From NCBI GenBank assembly GCA_003331005.1, contig QENC01000001.1, positions 248,001 through 312,000 of the forward strand: a stretch of DNA of 64,000 nucleotides, in the 5' to 3' direction. The notes beneath the pieces were generated by a model. It was not told where the DNA came from and searched no databases. It saw nothing but the letters and a program-made list of their open reading frames with translations. The translations under genes and the position numbers were made by a program. This document shows positions 9,853-19,682 of the stretch, one piece after another. The stretch is from Candidatus Tokpelaia sp. JSC085. Lineage in GTDB: Bacteria > Pseudomonadota > Alphaproteobacteria > Rhizobiales > Rhizobiaceae. Within the stretch, counting starts at the first letter, position 1; every line of letters begins with the position of its first letter.

Positions 9853-10582
9853 CTAGATCGCGCTTTATATGCTATATAACTATGAAGACGGATGCCTTCT
9901 TTAACCAAGCCATCTTGAATAGCTGTTCTCTTATGCTGAGATCAAGTTCTATTTTAAAATCGCAAACATTTTCAATGGCGAATATCGCCTGATAGCAGGG
10001 CGCCTATGCATTCTAATGTTCTTTATTAAAAACCATCTTCTGTATTTCTGCATGTCAGAGGTGAGGCACAGAAACTAACGCTATGTTATGAACACGAGCT
10101 TACCCATATTATGTCAAATTACGATACTGTAAATTATTGAAAAAAGCCCTTTGGTTTCTCAATTTATAGTAGAACTGCTCCACAGTGAATTGTCATATAT
10201 CTCTTTATTAGGTTGCAGTCAGTCGGAATGCCATGCAGCTCCTCCGACTGGGTAAAGATTATGATTACGGCTTGGCAACATGACTAGGGGGGGCGCTTTA
10301 AATGAAGATTTTTGCCCTAGTTTAAGTTTATCACTGACAGCAAAAGGGTCGGGTCGGTCATAAGAATAGTTGGTCTTGCAATGTGCTTGGATCTAGTGCG
10401 GGGACCTGGCGGTACAATCAAATTACGGTCAGACTATAAATAAGACGCGCATTTTGAATATGTATTCCCAGCACAAACCTTTTGAAAAGTCTTTTTTTAA
10501 AACCAGAGGCTTGCAATTCATTATCCATCAAGCTAATTAGAAAGCGAAAAGTGCCAGCGGATACAAGATACAAGTAGGGTGT
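9853..10582. other. 730-bp non-coding region between nhaA and tRNA-Arg
   Basis: No convincing reading frame was found on either strand. Two inverted repeats stand out: an 8-bp pair (10220-10227 with 10243-10250) and a 7-bp pair (10283-10289 with 10315-10321, ACTAGGG/CCCTAGT), 32 bases apart. A G-run ggggggg lies at 10287-10293. A structured small RNA is possible but no known RNA family (6S, 4.5S, tmRNA, RNase P) was recognised. The left part must contain the nhaA promoter and the right part the tRNA promoter. Confidence 0.5.
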
Positions 10583-10659
10583 GCACCCGTAGCTCAGCTG
10601 GATAGAGCATCAGACTACGAATCTGGAGGTCAGGAGTTCAAATCTCTTCGGGTGCGCCA
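10583..10659 (+). tRNA. tRNA-Arg (anticodon ACG)
   Basis: The 77-nt gene folds into a full cloverleaf. The acceptor stem gcacccg pairs with cgggtgc, followed by discriminator G and an encoded CCA. The D-arm starts gctcagctggatagagc, the anticodon stem is tcaga/tctgg around loop ctACGaa, and the T-arm is aggag-ttcaaat-ctctt. Anticodon ACG reads CGN arginine codons after A34 is deaminated to inosine. No second copy of its 3' end, as an integrated element would leave, was seen nearby. Confidence 0.97.
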
Positions 10660-10988
10660 TTATCTTTTCGAGTGTTTTTATATATCTGGGAGTGGCCAAG
10701 TTCAGGTTGAAGATCAGTTTCTGAAGAAGTCCTGCGTTTTGAGTCAGGACAATCCACCCTAGATGCTCGCTGCTCATCAAAGGCAGAACTACAGATGATA
10801 GGACGCCCTGCACGCACACTGCATTGTGTTCATGGACAAAAATGATGACAGCTTCTATGCCAAATACCTTATACAGGCATCCAACTACAGAATGGGATTT
10901 CATCACGAAGGAGTTTGTATTTTCCATGCCGTTGATCTACGGACGGGATGGTCTCTGTTGAAGACGCATACGTTCAGAGGTTTAATAT
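10660..10988. other. Non-coding stretch between tRNA-Arg and ndvB
   Basis: About 330 bp without a recognisable gene. The overlapping open frames here have no family-like sequence. The right end supplies the ndvB ribosome-binding site (AGAGG about eight bases before ATG 10989). No terminator or repeat was noticed. Confidence 0.4.
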
Positions 10989-13900
10989 ATGAGTTATTCT
11001 GCATTTTACAGCCAATGGCTTTTTTCCTGTTCACCTTGGAATTGGAAAAAAACGTGCTATCTTTCGAAGATGATCTTACCTGTAAGGGCTGTTTATAAAC
11101 AGAAGAATTCCCTCCATGATCTCGCAAAAGACATGGCATCAGGTGTCAAGCTTGAATTTCCTCAATATGTTTCCTTTTCACTAAAAAAAAGACTTGCTCA
11201 AAATGCAAGACTTATCCTTCATGCTTTTCATAATGCTGCTAATGATGTCGAAGGTGCAACTGTTTGCAGTGACAGGGCACCAGCAACACGGTGGCTGGTT
11301 GATAACTATGATACGATTGATCGATCTATCCGCCAAGCAAAGCAGAGTTTCTCAAAAAAAAATCTACGTCAGTTCCCATCTTGTCCGACTTTGAAAGATG
11401 TTCCAGCAATTTTTGCTTTAATGTGGCTATATGTTGCTCACACAGACAGTCGTTTTTCTGTCAGGACCTTGACCACGATGATAAAAGGGTATCAAGAAGT
11501 CATACCTTTTCAAATCAATGAGTTATGGGAAATACCTTCAGCAATACGTTTTGTCCTGATTGAAAATGCGCGCCGTATTGCTATGACAATCGAATACGAA
11601 AACCTTATGTGCCAGTTTGCCACTCAGACAGCGCATAAAATTGCTTTTATCACAGGCCAAAAAAAATTGGAATGCTTTCTTTCTTTGTATGCAAACTTTA
11701 TGAAAGATACAACCTTTTCCAGCCATCTATTTTATCGGTTACGTGCTATATCCTACGATGCTGCCCCGTCCATGAAATTTCTTGAAAAGCAGTTTTCGGG
11801 AACTGGTCACACTATTGAAGAAATGACCGCTACCGAACGTAACCGTCAGCTATCAGATGGCCTGACTATGGGCAATATCATCCACTCTTTGAAAGCCATT
11901 GATGATGTTGACTGGACATTATGGTTTGAAAGTGTCAGCCATGTTGACAATGTGTTGAAAAGCAAGAGTGATTTTTCAAGCATTGAGACCCATGCACGCA
12001 ATGCTTATCGTACTGCTATTGAACAAATAGCACACGGCTCTCCTTTCACTGAACTTGAGGTCACTCATAAGGCTATACAATGTGTTGTCTCAGTCTCAGA
12101 TCAACAAAAAACTTCCTGGAACAGTACAGTGGCCTATTATCTTGTCGGCGAAGGGCGTCCTAAACTAGAGGAACTCTGTTGTTATCGGCCGCTTTTTTCA
12201 GAATGTCTCATGCAACATTATCGAGCCATGAAAATCTGGAGCATTGCTCTTCCCGTTGTGTTCCTAACCATTGCTATCATTTCGGCTGTTCATGGTGTAC
12301 TACGCTATGTGGGTCTGACGTATAATGTGTTGTATTCCTTTACAGCATTGGCATGTTTCCCTGCTACAGATATGGCGTTTTCATTTTTCAATACTATTAT
12401 TGCGTGGTGTGTCGCACCAAAACGGTTGATTGGGTTTGAATATAAAGATGGTATCCCTAACGAAGCTCATACACTAATTGCAATACCTACAATGATAACA
12501 TCACTGGAAGCGATTAACGAGCAGATACGTAATCTTGAGATTCACTATCTGAAGAATCCGCATGGCGCCATTAGTCTTGCCCTTGTCACAGATTGGGCGG
12601 ATGCTCCATCTGAAAAAGTTGACGGTGATTCTGAATTATTTGATCACGCCCAAAAAGGCATTGTAGCCCTTAACAGTTATTATTGTGGTGATGGTCAAGC
12701 AATCTTTTTTCTGCTACATCGCCGCCGGATATATAATAACGCCGAAGGATGCTGGATGGGATGGGAGCGCAAGCGCGGCAAGCTGCATGAATTGAATCTT
12801 CTATTGCGTGGAAAAACAAACACAAGCTTTCTACAGCATGACCTGCGTTTGTCATCGAACATCCGTTTTGTAATGACGCTTGACTCCGACACACGTTTGA
12901 CACCTAATGCTGTCACTAGACTTGTTGGAAAACTCAACCATCCGCTAAACCGTCCAGTCTTTTCCTCAAAAACCCGCAGTGTGATACGCGGCTATGGCAT
13001 TTTGCAGCCAAGAATAACTCCACCACTTACTATAGGAAATGATACTTCTTTTTTGCAACGGGTTTTTTCAAGCGAGCGCGGTCTTGATCCCTATGTTTTT
13101 ACGGTCTCCGATCCCTATCAGGATCTATTGAGTGAAGGCACCTTTATTGGAAAGGGTCTTTACGAGATTGACGCCTTTGAAGCGTCCTTGGAAGGCAAAA
13201 TTGAGGAGAATACAGTTTTGAGTCATGATCTGCTGGAAGGTGGGTATGCTAGAACAGCCTTCGTCAGTGATGTTGAAGTGATAGAGCATTACCCCATGGC
13301 TTACCATGTAGACACAGCGCGTCATCACCGATGGGTCCGTGGTGACTGGCAACTTTTGCCTTATCTTTTTAAGAAGAACTGGATTAGTCATGTGACCCGC
13401 TGGAAGCTGCTGGACAATTTGCGCCGTACCCTAACACCCTTCGCTTGGATTACAGCTGCAATTGCCGGTTGGTGTTTTCTACCGCCCACTGCAGCTATTA
13501 TATGGCAAATGTTCCTGCTAGTTAGCATGTGTATTTCACCTTTTTTAGTCATTTTACGCAACATGGTTTCCATAAACAGAGATCACCTTTTTCTCGGCCA
13601 TTGCCAGTCTGGCTTCACCGATATGATAAGATCGACAGCCAATGTTTTTTTCAGAATCATATTCCTTGCTCATACAGCTTGGTATATGCTTGATGGGATT
13701 ATACGCGCCTTATATCGCATGGGAATTTCTCATAAAAAGCGACTTGAATGGCGTATTTCAGCAGCAACACAATCCCTTCCAAATACGCTACCTTATTACA
13801 TGCGCATGATGTCTCCAGCGTTATTTATTAGTGTCATCACATTTGCTCTGCCAGTCTGGCTGAACAGTAGTGCAATGTTCCTCACTTATCCCTTTACTTG

Positions 13901-15587
13901 TCTGTGGTTTCTTTCCCCTTTTATAGCATGGTTTGTCAGCCGTCAGACGGTAAAAAAAGGTGCACTGAAGTATATAAGCGATCTGCGTGGCATTGCCCGA
14001 CGTACATGGCACTTTTACGAAACTTTTGTAACTGCAGAAAACAATTACCTGCCTCCAGACAATTTTCAGGAAGAGCCTATCTCTATCACGGCCCAGCGTA
14101 CCTCGCCCACTAACATCGGTCTGTACCTGTTATCCATCGTATCCGCACGGGATTTTGGCTGGATCAGTCTCAGTGAAGCAAGAGAGCGGATCAAAGAAAC
14201 GTTGCATACTATTGGACTGATGGCAAAGTATCGTGGTCATCTTTATAATTGGTATGCAACCGATACTCTACAGCCTCTGACACCACTCTATATATCAACA
14301 GTTGATTCAGGAAACTTAGCAGGACACTTGGTTACACTGTGTTCGGCACTGAAGGAATGGGCTATTCTCCCAGAGAAAGCCTTACGAAGTGACTTATCAG
14401 GTTTGCTTGATGTCAGTGAAATTTTTGCTGAAATCCTTGAGAATATAACCGTTGATGGCATGCTGACACTGACATTGCAGCCGTTGCGCAAGCGCATTAC
14501 AGAGAAAATCATTGAATTCCAACATGATACCCGCATAGCAATCAGAGAATCAATCAATAATGGATTCCCATGTATCACTCATTTGATGCTTTCAGCATAT
14601 GAAATAAGCAAACTAACAGATAAACTGAATGAGAAACTGAACACAGACGAAACCCGCTTTGCTGTCGAATGGGCGCATCACCTTGTTACAACATGCAATG
14701 CACATATCCATGATACAATCGATGGTCAATGCGACAGAGACAGCCTCAGTAAACATCTGAAAAATCTTGGCGAGCTTGCTCGCCAATATGCATTGAACAT
14801 GATGTTTGACTTTCTTGAGTGCAAAGAACGCAAGCTCCTATCCATCGGCTATCGGGTGCAGGAAAAAGAGTTGGATGAATGTTGCTATGATCTTTTAGCA
14901 TCTGAAGCCCGTCTTTCAAGTTTTTTTGCAATTGCCAAAGGCGATATCAGAGATGAACATTGGTTTCGGCTTGGTCGTATACTTGTATCTGTCTGCTGGA
15001 AAGGAGCCTTGCTTTCATGGTCTGGTTCCATGTTTGAATATCTCATGCCACCTCTTATCATGCATGAACCACCTGGGTCGCTGCTTGGGCAGAGTAACCA
15101 GCTGGCTGTACGCCAGCATATCGCCTATGCAAAGAAGCATGGATTCCCATGGGGAATATCAGAATCTGCATTCAATGCCCGTGATTCAATGATGAATTAT
15201 CAATATTCTAGTTTTGGCGTGCCAAATTTGGGGTTCAAGCGGGGGCTAGCACAGAATATGGTGGTTGCACCCTATGCAAGTATATTAGCTTCACAATATA
15301 TAATAGATCAAGCTGTGGCCAACCTGAAGCGTTTGCGGGATCTTGGTGCGCTTGGTCGCTATGGCTATTATGATGCTGTGGATTTTACATCATCGCGTCT
15401 CCCAAGAGGGAACAGGAATGCGATCATTCGCAACTATTATGCTCACCATCATGGTATGTCGATTTTAGCTATCGATAATGTTGTTTTTGATGGACGTATG
15501 CGTAAGCGTTTTCATGATGATCCAGTGATTGAGGCAGTAGAGCTGCTACTACATGAGAAAGCTCCACGTACAATTCATCCATGCTAA
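10989..15587 (+). CDS. ndvB: Cyclic beta-1,2-glucan synthase lacking the GH94 C-terminal half
   Basis: NdvB/ChvB/Cgs is an inner-membrane enzyme that primes itself, elongates beta-1,2-glucan from UDP-glucose, cyclises it and, in full-length proteins, trims it by phosphorolysis. Visible parts are a cytoplasmic N-region with VAHTDSRF and INELWEIPSAIRFVLIEN, membrane helices near residue 420, and a GT84 glycosyltransferase core with the aspartate motif LDSDTRL (about 631) and HHRWVRGDW (about 778). More helices follow, then a glycoamylase-like/cyclisation domain (about 1340-1510, with SWSGSMFEYLMPPL and YYAHHHGMSILAI). The frame then ends HEKAPRTIHPC-stop at 1532 residues, whereas the family is about 2,800 and continues with a GH94 beta-1,2-glucooligosaccharide phosphorylase. 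No GH94 remains were recognised downstream. The start at 10989 has AGAGG at proper distance. The product would make and close glucan but lack chain-length control; loss of activity is also possible. Confidence 0.9.
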   Translation: MSYSAFYSQWLFSCSPWNWKKTCYLSKMILPVRAVYKQKNSLHDLAKDMASGVKLEFPQYVSFSLKKRLAQNARLILHAFHNAANDVEGATVCSDRAPATRWLVDNYDTIDRSIRQAKQSFSKKNLRQFPSCPTLKDVPAIFALMWLYVAHTDSRFSVRTLTTMIKGYQEVIPFQINELWEIPSAIRFVLIENARRIAMTIEYENLMCQFATQTAHKIAFITGQKKLECFLSLYANFMKDTTFSSHLFYRLRAISYDAAPSMKFLEKQFSGTGHTIEEMTATERNRQLSDGLTMGNIIHSLKAIDDVDWTLWFESVSHVDNVLKSKSDFSSIETHARNAYRTAIEQIAHGSPFTELEVTHKAIQCVVSVSDQQKTSWNSTVAYYLVGEGRPKLEELCCYRPLFSECLMQHYRAMKIWSIALPVVFLTIAIISAVHGVLRYVGLTYNVLYSFTALACFPATDMAFSFFNTIIAWCVAPKRLIGFEYKDGIPNEAHTLIAIPTMITSLEAINEQIRNLEIHYLKNPHGAISLALVTDWADAPSEKVDGDSELFDHAQKGIVALNSYYCGDGQAIFFLLHRRRIYNNAEGCWMGWERKRGKLHELNLLLRGKTNTSFLQHDLRLSSNIRFVMTLDSDTRLTPNAVTRLVGKLNHPLNRPVFSSKTRSVIRGYGILQPRITPPLTIGNDTSFLQRVFSSERGLDPYVFTVSDPYQDLLSEGTFIGKGLYEIDAFEASLEGKIEENTVLSHDLLEGGYARTAFVSDVEVIEHYPMAYHVDTARHHRWVRGDWQLLPYLFKKNWISHVTRWKLLDNLRRTLTPFAWITAAIAGWCFLPPTAAIIWQMFLLVSMCISPFLVILRNMVSINRDHLFLGHCQSGFTDMIRSTANVFFRIIFLAHTAWYMLDGIIRALYRMGISHKKRLEWRISAATQSLPNTLPYYMRMMSPALFISVITFALPVWLNSSAMFLTYPFTCLWFLSPFIAWFVSRQTVKKGALKYISDLRGIARRTWHFYETFVTAENNYLPPDNFQEEPISITAQRTSPTNIGLYLLSIVSARDFGWISLSEARERIKETLHTIGLMAKYRGHLYNWYATDTLQPLTPLYISTVDSGNLAGHLVTLCSALKEWAILPEKALRSDLSGLLDVSEIFAEILENITVDGMLTLTLQPLRKRITEKIIEFQHDTRIAIRESINNGFPCITHLMLSAYEISKLTDKLNEKLNTDETRFAVEWAHHLVTTCNAHIHDTIDGQCDRDSLSKHLKNLGELARQYALNMMFDFLECKERKLLSIGYRVQEKELDECCYDLLASEARLSSFFAIAKGDIRDEHWFRLGRILVSVCWKGALLSWSGSMFEYLMPPLIMHEPPGSLLGQSNQLAVRQHIAYAKKHGFPWGISESAFNARDSMMNYQYSSFGVPNLGFKRGLAQNMVVAPYASILASQYIIDQAVANLKRLRDLGALGRYGYYDAVDFTSSRLPRGNRNAIIRNYYAHHHGMSILAIDNVVFDGRMRKRFHDDPVIEAVELLLHEKAPRTIHPC

Positions 15588-16087
15588 AATAGCAAATCCC
15601 ATCTGCTCAGATACCAAGCATCCTGAGGAAGAACCGATGAGTGTGAGTAAAAAGTCTCATGCGACAATTTTAGGCAGGGGGAAGGCGCTGGAGAAAACTG
15701 GGTTTGGGTTAGCGAACAATCGTTGTGCTGGGTGTGAGACCTATACCTCTGAAGCTCATCAAAGAATTCTGCTATTCCTGCGTGATATGGACACAAACCA
15801 TTCTGGTATCTCAAAGAGGGAATCAAACAGGGTTTCTTGCTAAGGTAGCCGGTACAAAATGATTCACGATATAAAACAATCATATTCTGTTCTACGGGGA
15901 TATACCACCCATCCGCTTTTTTTACACAGGTCAATATCCATAACACCGATGTCAGGATGTCAGCACGTAGTGAGCAACAAATCAACACCGGCTTGTCCTC
16001 AGGAGAGCAGCTCTGCCATCTTCCATTCAACCTCATAAAAGGTTAAGAATATTTGCAATGGGTGAAACAGGAAAAGGGTAACATTTT
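15588..16087. other. 500-bp degenerate region after ndvB
   Basis: No reading frame here resembles a known protein. The part 15940-15993 is a decayed copy of an internal glmM segment, listed separately. The rest shows no recognisable trace of the missing ndvB 3' half in any frame, although it lies where that half would be. The right end holds the pncB leader, with AAGGG ahead of ATG 16088. Confidence 0.45.
15940..15993 (-). pseudogene. Short decayed copy of an internal glmM segment
   Basis: Bases 15940-15975 repeat the 28 bases at 19235-19262 inside glmM exactly, except for an extra tandem copy of the 8-mer gatgtcag. After a deletion of about 50 bases, 15981-15993 repeat 19312-19324 (atcaacaccggct). 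The copied part encodes the region just N-terminal to and including the start of the active-site serine loop (LRADIGVMI). Orientation is the same as in glmM, 3.3 kb away. It is too short to encode anything and looks like a relic of a duplication. Confidence 0.65.
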
Positions 16088-17380
16088 ATGGCACGCATTG
16101 ATATTGCTGATCGCGTCTATAATCATACCTGGAAGCTTGACCCAATTATCCGATCCCTGTTGGATACGGATTTTTACAAGCTGCTGATGTTGCAAATGAT
16201 CTGGGGACTTTATCCTACAGTGAATGTCACATTTTCTCTCATTAATCGTACAAAAAAGATACATCTTGCTAATGAAATTGATGAAAATGACTTGCGAAGC
16301 CAGCTTGACCATGTCCGTTCTCTCCGCTTTACCAAAAAAGAGATGATTTGGCTTGCCGGGAATATGTTTTATGGCCGTCAGCACATTTTTACACCGCATT
16401 TTCTCGGTTGGCTCGAGCATTTTCAATTACCTGCATATGATTTGACACAGCGCAATGGTCAGTATGAACTGCGTTTTTCTGGACCATGGATGTATACCAC
16501 TATGTGGGAAATCCCAGCGCTTGCTATTATAAATGAATTGCGCTCACGGACTGCCATGAATAATCTCGGCCGTTTTGCCCTGGACGTGCTTTATGCACGG
16601 GCAAAAGCAAAAATGTGGAGAAAGGTAGAGCGCTTAAAAACACTCTCTGGCATAAGAATATGCGATTTTGGAACACGTCGTCGCCATTCTTTTCTGTGGC
16701 AGCGCTGGTGTGTTGAAGCGTTAAAAGAGGGCATTGGCGACGCTTTTACCGGTACGAGCAACGTGCTTCTTGCCATGGATACAGACCTAGAAGCTCTGGG
16801 AACGAATGCCCATGAGCTTCCTATGGTTATTGCGGCATTGGCCAAAACAGACGAAGAACTGCGCCACGCGCCATATAAGGTCATGCAAGACTGGAGCCGC
16901 TATTACAGCGAAAATTTGCTGATTATTTTACCAGATGCATTTGGAACTGATTCTTTTCTGAACAATGCTCCAGATTGGGTATCTGATTGGACAGGTTTTC
17001 GCTTGGATAGTGCACCACCGATTGAGGGTGGCGAACGTATCATCCGCTGGTGGAAAGAGCACAATAAAAATCCGTGTAAGAAATTGCTGATTTTTTCCGA
17101 CGCGCTTGATGTTGATACGATCGAAAAAACCTATCTCCATTTCAAAGGCCGTGTTCGCATGAGTTTTGGCTGGGGGACAAACCTGACAAACGACTTTTCA
17201 GATTGCGCACCAGAACAGATCACTGGTCTGGCAGCAATTTCACTGGTCTGCAAGGTCACACATACCAACAATCGACCGGTTGTCAAGCTATCAGATAATT
17301 TACAGAAAGCGACCGGAGAGCAGACGGCAATCAACCGCTATATCAAGTTTTTTATCAATAGCAAAAAAATAAATGGATAA
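16088..17380 (+). CDS. pncB: Nicotinate phosphoribosyltransferase
   Basis: PncB (430 residues, normal length) joins nicotinate and PRPP to nicotinate mononucleotide with ATP in the NAD salvage (Preiss-Handler) pathway. Family features are the N-terminal [20 protein letters not shown], the central [14 protein letters not shown], and GTSNVLLAM. The residues [12 protein letters not shown] contain the histidine that is phosphorylated during catalysis. The C-terminal [14 protein letters not shown] lies at the PRPP site. ATG 16088 follows AAGGG at about 11 bases. The gene is followed by a transglycosylase gene on the same strand after a 165-bp gap, so separate transcription is likely. Confidence 0.96.
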   Translation: MARIDIADRVYNHTWKLDPIIRSLLDTDFYKLLMLQMIWGLYPTVNVTFSLINRTKKIHLANEIDENDLRSQLDHVRSLRFTKKEMIWLAGNMFYGRQHIFTPHFLGWLEHFQLPAYDLTQRNGQYELRFSGPWMYTTMWEIPALAIINELRSRTAMNNLGRFALDVLYARAKAKMWRKVERLKTLSGIRICDFGTRRRHSFLWQRWCVEALKEGIGDAFTGTSNVLLAMDTDLEALGTNAHELPMVIAALAKTDEELRHAPYKVMQDWSRYYSENLLIILPDAFGTDSFLNNAPDWVSDWTGFRLDSAPPIEGGERIIRWWKEHNKNPCKKLLIFSDALDVDTIEKTYLHFKGRVRMSFGWGTNLTNDFSDCAPEQITGLAAISLVCKVTHTNNRPVVKLSDNLQKATGEQTAINRYIKFFINSKKING

Positions 17381-17545
17381 AAAAATACTCTCTGATAACA
17401 GGAAAAAAGCATGTTTATTCTCTGTGAGAACGTTGCCCGTGCCCCCTAGATTATCAGTATTTTTATGCTTCTGCTCGGTTCGTTACATTGTAGAATCGCC
17501 AAAAGGAATTTTCCAAAAGACCAGGGTTCGAAAAGGTGTCAATAA

Positions 17546-18118
17546 ATGAAATGCCTTGTGTTATCTGTAGTGGTGTTGCTTGCAGGATGTGCAAGGACGC
17601 CGACACAGATCAGCAACATTTGTGCTGTTCTTAGCCAAAATGACGGCCCCGTTTTCAACTGGCAACGCTCATCAAAAAGAGCAGAACAGAAATATGGAAT
17701 TCCTATGCCGATCATTCTGGCGACCATATATGCTGAATCTGGCTTCCAACAGAGAGCAAAACCGCCAAGAAAAAAACTGCTTGGTCTTATTCCTTGGAAA
17801 AGACTGTCAACTGCTTATGGGTACTCACAAGCCGTTAATGGGACTTGGAAAGAATATCGCAGAAAGACCGGGCACAAGACTGCGTGTCGCACCAGTTTTG
17901 ATGATGCTGCACAATTCATTGCGTGGTTTCATCGGGAAAGTATTCGTAAAAACGCTATCTCACCAAATGATGTCTACGGGCTTTATCTCAATTATCATAT
18001 GGGACATCGTGCTTATGCTCGTGGCAGCCACAGTGCATTCGCAATTCAGAAAGCTCAGCAGGTGCAAATGATGGCACAAAGATATGCGATACAATTACGC
18101 AATTGCGGTCGCTGGTAA
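17546..18118 (+). CDS. Lipoprotein lytic transglycosylase-like protein (SLT domain)
   Basis: The 190-residue protein starts with a short hydrophobic leader and lipobox LLAGC (Cys15), so it is probably an outer-membrane lipoprotein. The body is a compact lysozyme-like SLT domain. The catalytic glutamate is expected in IYAESGFQ, followed by STAYGYSQAVNGTW, NYHMGHRAYARG and a C-terminal cysteine. This is a conserved alphaproteobacterial family annotated as transglycosylase SLT domain protein; it should cleave peptidoglycan glycan strands. Its physiological partner is unknown. It converges with glmM, and the 56-bp gap holds an 8-bp inverted repeat. Confidence 0.85.
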   Translation: MKCLVLSVVVLLAGCARTPTQISNICAVLSQNDGPVFNWQRSSKRAEQKYGIPMPIILATIYAESGFQQRAKPPRKKLLGLIPWKRLSTAYGYSQAVNGTWKEYRRKTGHKTACRTSFDDAAQFIAWFHRESIRKNAISPNDVYGLYLNYHMGHRAYARGSHSAFAIQKAQQVQMMAQRYAIQLRNCGRW

Positions 18119-18155
18119 ATTCCTTTGCAAAGCTCGCCTGCACTGAAAAAGGAAT
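18119..18155. terminator. Inverted repeat between convergent genes, possible bidirectional terminator
   Basis: ATTCCTTT at 18119-18126 pairs with AAAGGAAT at 18148-18155 across 21 bases, directly after the stop of the transglycosylase gene and 20 bp before the glmM stop. There is no long T-run, so termination strength is uncertain. Confidence 0.35.
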
Positions 18156-18174
18156 CAATAAAGTCAGGCCGACC

Positions 18175-19527
18175 TCATATGCTATCAACAACAGAGAGAA
18201 TAGCATCAATCACATCATCAACGACACGTTCAACAAGATAGGAGTCATCTCCTTCTGCCATAACACGTATCAAGGATTCTGTCCCAGAGGGACGGATAAC
18301 CAATCGACCGTTTTTACCTAATTTCTTGCCGGCAGCATCAATAACTTTCCTGACCCTTTTGTTTTCAAGAGGTCTTCCCTTCCCGATACAGACATTCTTT
18401 AATAACTGGGGCACAGGCTCAAACTTATGACATAGCCTGCTCATTGGCCAACCAGTCTCCTTGACACAACCGAGAATTTGTAATGCACTAATAAGCCCAT
18501 CGCCTGTAGCACTAAAATCAGACAAAATAATATGCCCAGATTGTTCACCACCGACATTGAAACCATGGGTGCGCATCTGCTCGACCACATAGCGATCACC
18601 AACGCCTGTTCGTATCAATATCAGCCCTTTATGGCCAAGGAAACGCTCAAGGCCCACATTAGACATTATTGTTGCAACGATACCACCACCCTGTAAGCGA
18701 CCGCTTTGATGCCATGATTCAGCGATTACTGCCATTAATTGATCCCCATCCACGACAGTCCCATTCTCATCTGCAACAAGAACACGATCACCATCACCGT
18801 CCAGTGCAATACCGACATCAGCCTGTACCTCGCAGACCTTTTTTGTTAATGCTGCAAGATGCGTTGAACCACAATCCTCATTAATATTCATGCCATCCGG
18901 CTTGTTATTGATAGTTATAACCTCAGCGCCAAGCTCCCATAGAGCAAGCGGGGCCGCCTTGTAAGCAGCACCATTAGCGCAATCGATAACAACGCGCATG
19001 CCTTCAAGTGTAACATCACGTGGCATTGTACGCTTAGCATATTCAATATAGCGATAAATATCACCCTCAACACGTTTAGCCCGTCCGATATCAAGCTGTC
19101 CAGCAAGTTGGTCGGTCATATCGGTTTCAATCAACCTTTCAATCTGCTGTTCAGTTTTATCCGAAAACTTATATCCATCAGGACCAAATAGTTTAAAGCC
19201 ATTATCATAAAATGGATTATGGGAAGCGGAAATCATAACACCGATGTCAGCACGTAGTGAGCGACAGAGCATAGCAACGGCCGGTGTTGGTACAGGTCCA
19301 AGCAGGAAAACATCAACACCGGCTGCTGTAAAACCGGCAACAAACGCATTTTCAAACATATAACCAGAAAGTCGTGTATCCTTACCGATCACAACGCGAT
19401 TTCGATGTCCTTCCCGTCTAAACAGAATGCCAATAGCCATACCAAGCTTCATGGCCGTACCGGGCAGCATCGGAAAGCTATTAGCCTTTCCACGCATGCC
19501 ATCTGTTCCGAAATATTTTCTTTTCAT
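18175..19527 (-). CDS. glmM: Phosphoglucosamine mutase
   Basis: GlmM (450 residues) converts glucosamine-6-phosphate to glucosamine-1-phosphate, feeding UDP-GlcNAc for peptidoglycan and lipid A in the cytoplasm. It has the N-terminal [11 protein letters not shown], the phosphoserine loop [13 protein letters not shown], the metal loop [11 protein letters not shown], the sugar-binding GGEQSGH and the phosphate-binding RPSGTES near the end. ATG 19527 is preferred to the GTG two codons upstream because AGGA is then about ten bases away. Upstream on the same strand are ftsH and tilS, the usual order tilS-ftsH-glmM. A decayed copy of an inner piece lies at 15940-15993. Confidence 0.97.
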   Translation of the reverse strand: MKRKYFGTDGMRGKANSFPMLPGTAMKLGMAIGILFRREGHRNRVVIGKDTRLSGYMFENAFVAGFTAAGVDVFLLGPVPTPAVAMLCRSLRADIGVMISASHNPFYDNGFKLFGPDGYKFSDKTEQQIERLIETDMTDQLAGQLDIGRAKRVEGDIYRYIEYAKRTMPRDVTLEGMRVVIDCANGAAYKAAPLALWELGAEVITINNKPDGMNINEDCGSTHLAALTKKVCEVQADVGIALDGDGDRVLVADENGTVVDGDQLMAVIAESWHQSGRLQGGGIVATIMSNVGLERFLGHKGLILIRTGVGDRYVVEQMRTHGFNVGGEQSGHIILSDFSATGDGLISALQILGCVKETGWPMSRLCHKFEPVPQLLKNVCIGKGRPLENKRVRKVIDAAGKKLGKNGRLVIRPSGTESLIRVMAEGDDSYLVERVVDDVIDAILSVVDSI

Positions 19528-19682
19528 TTCCACTCTTTCCTGTCAGCATGACATTACCACCTAGGCCGTCGAATCAAGCCTGCAATTGTACTGATTGCTC
19601 GCGCTATGCCAACATCTGTATTCGTCATTAGAATCGAAAGAGAGAGTTGAATTCTTAGGCCCAACCCGCTCATCATCCTGAA

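Noticed and set aside
10583-10659. tRNA-Arg as an integration site of a mobile element
   Set aside because: No second copy of the tRNA 3' end, no integrase gene and no phage-like genes nearby.
10826-11098. Open frames on both strands between tRNA-Arg and ndvB
   Set aside because: No family features; they overlap the ndvB start, which has the better ribosome-binding site and known family sequence.
15553-15843. Plus-strand frame overlapping the ndvB end as a possible frameshifted continuation of ndvB
   Set aside because: Its translation shows no similarity to the GH94 or linker sequence expected after the cyclisation domain, so a simple frameshift does not explain the truncation.
15584-16036. 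150-codon open frame on the minus strand behind ndvB
   Set aside because: The only recognisable part comes from the decayed glmM copy, read partly out of frame; the remainder resembles nothing.
17441-17545. tRNA-like ggttcgaa sequence upstream of the transglycosylase gene
   Set aside because: No acceptor, D or anticodon stem can be formed around it.
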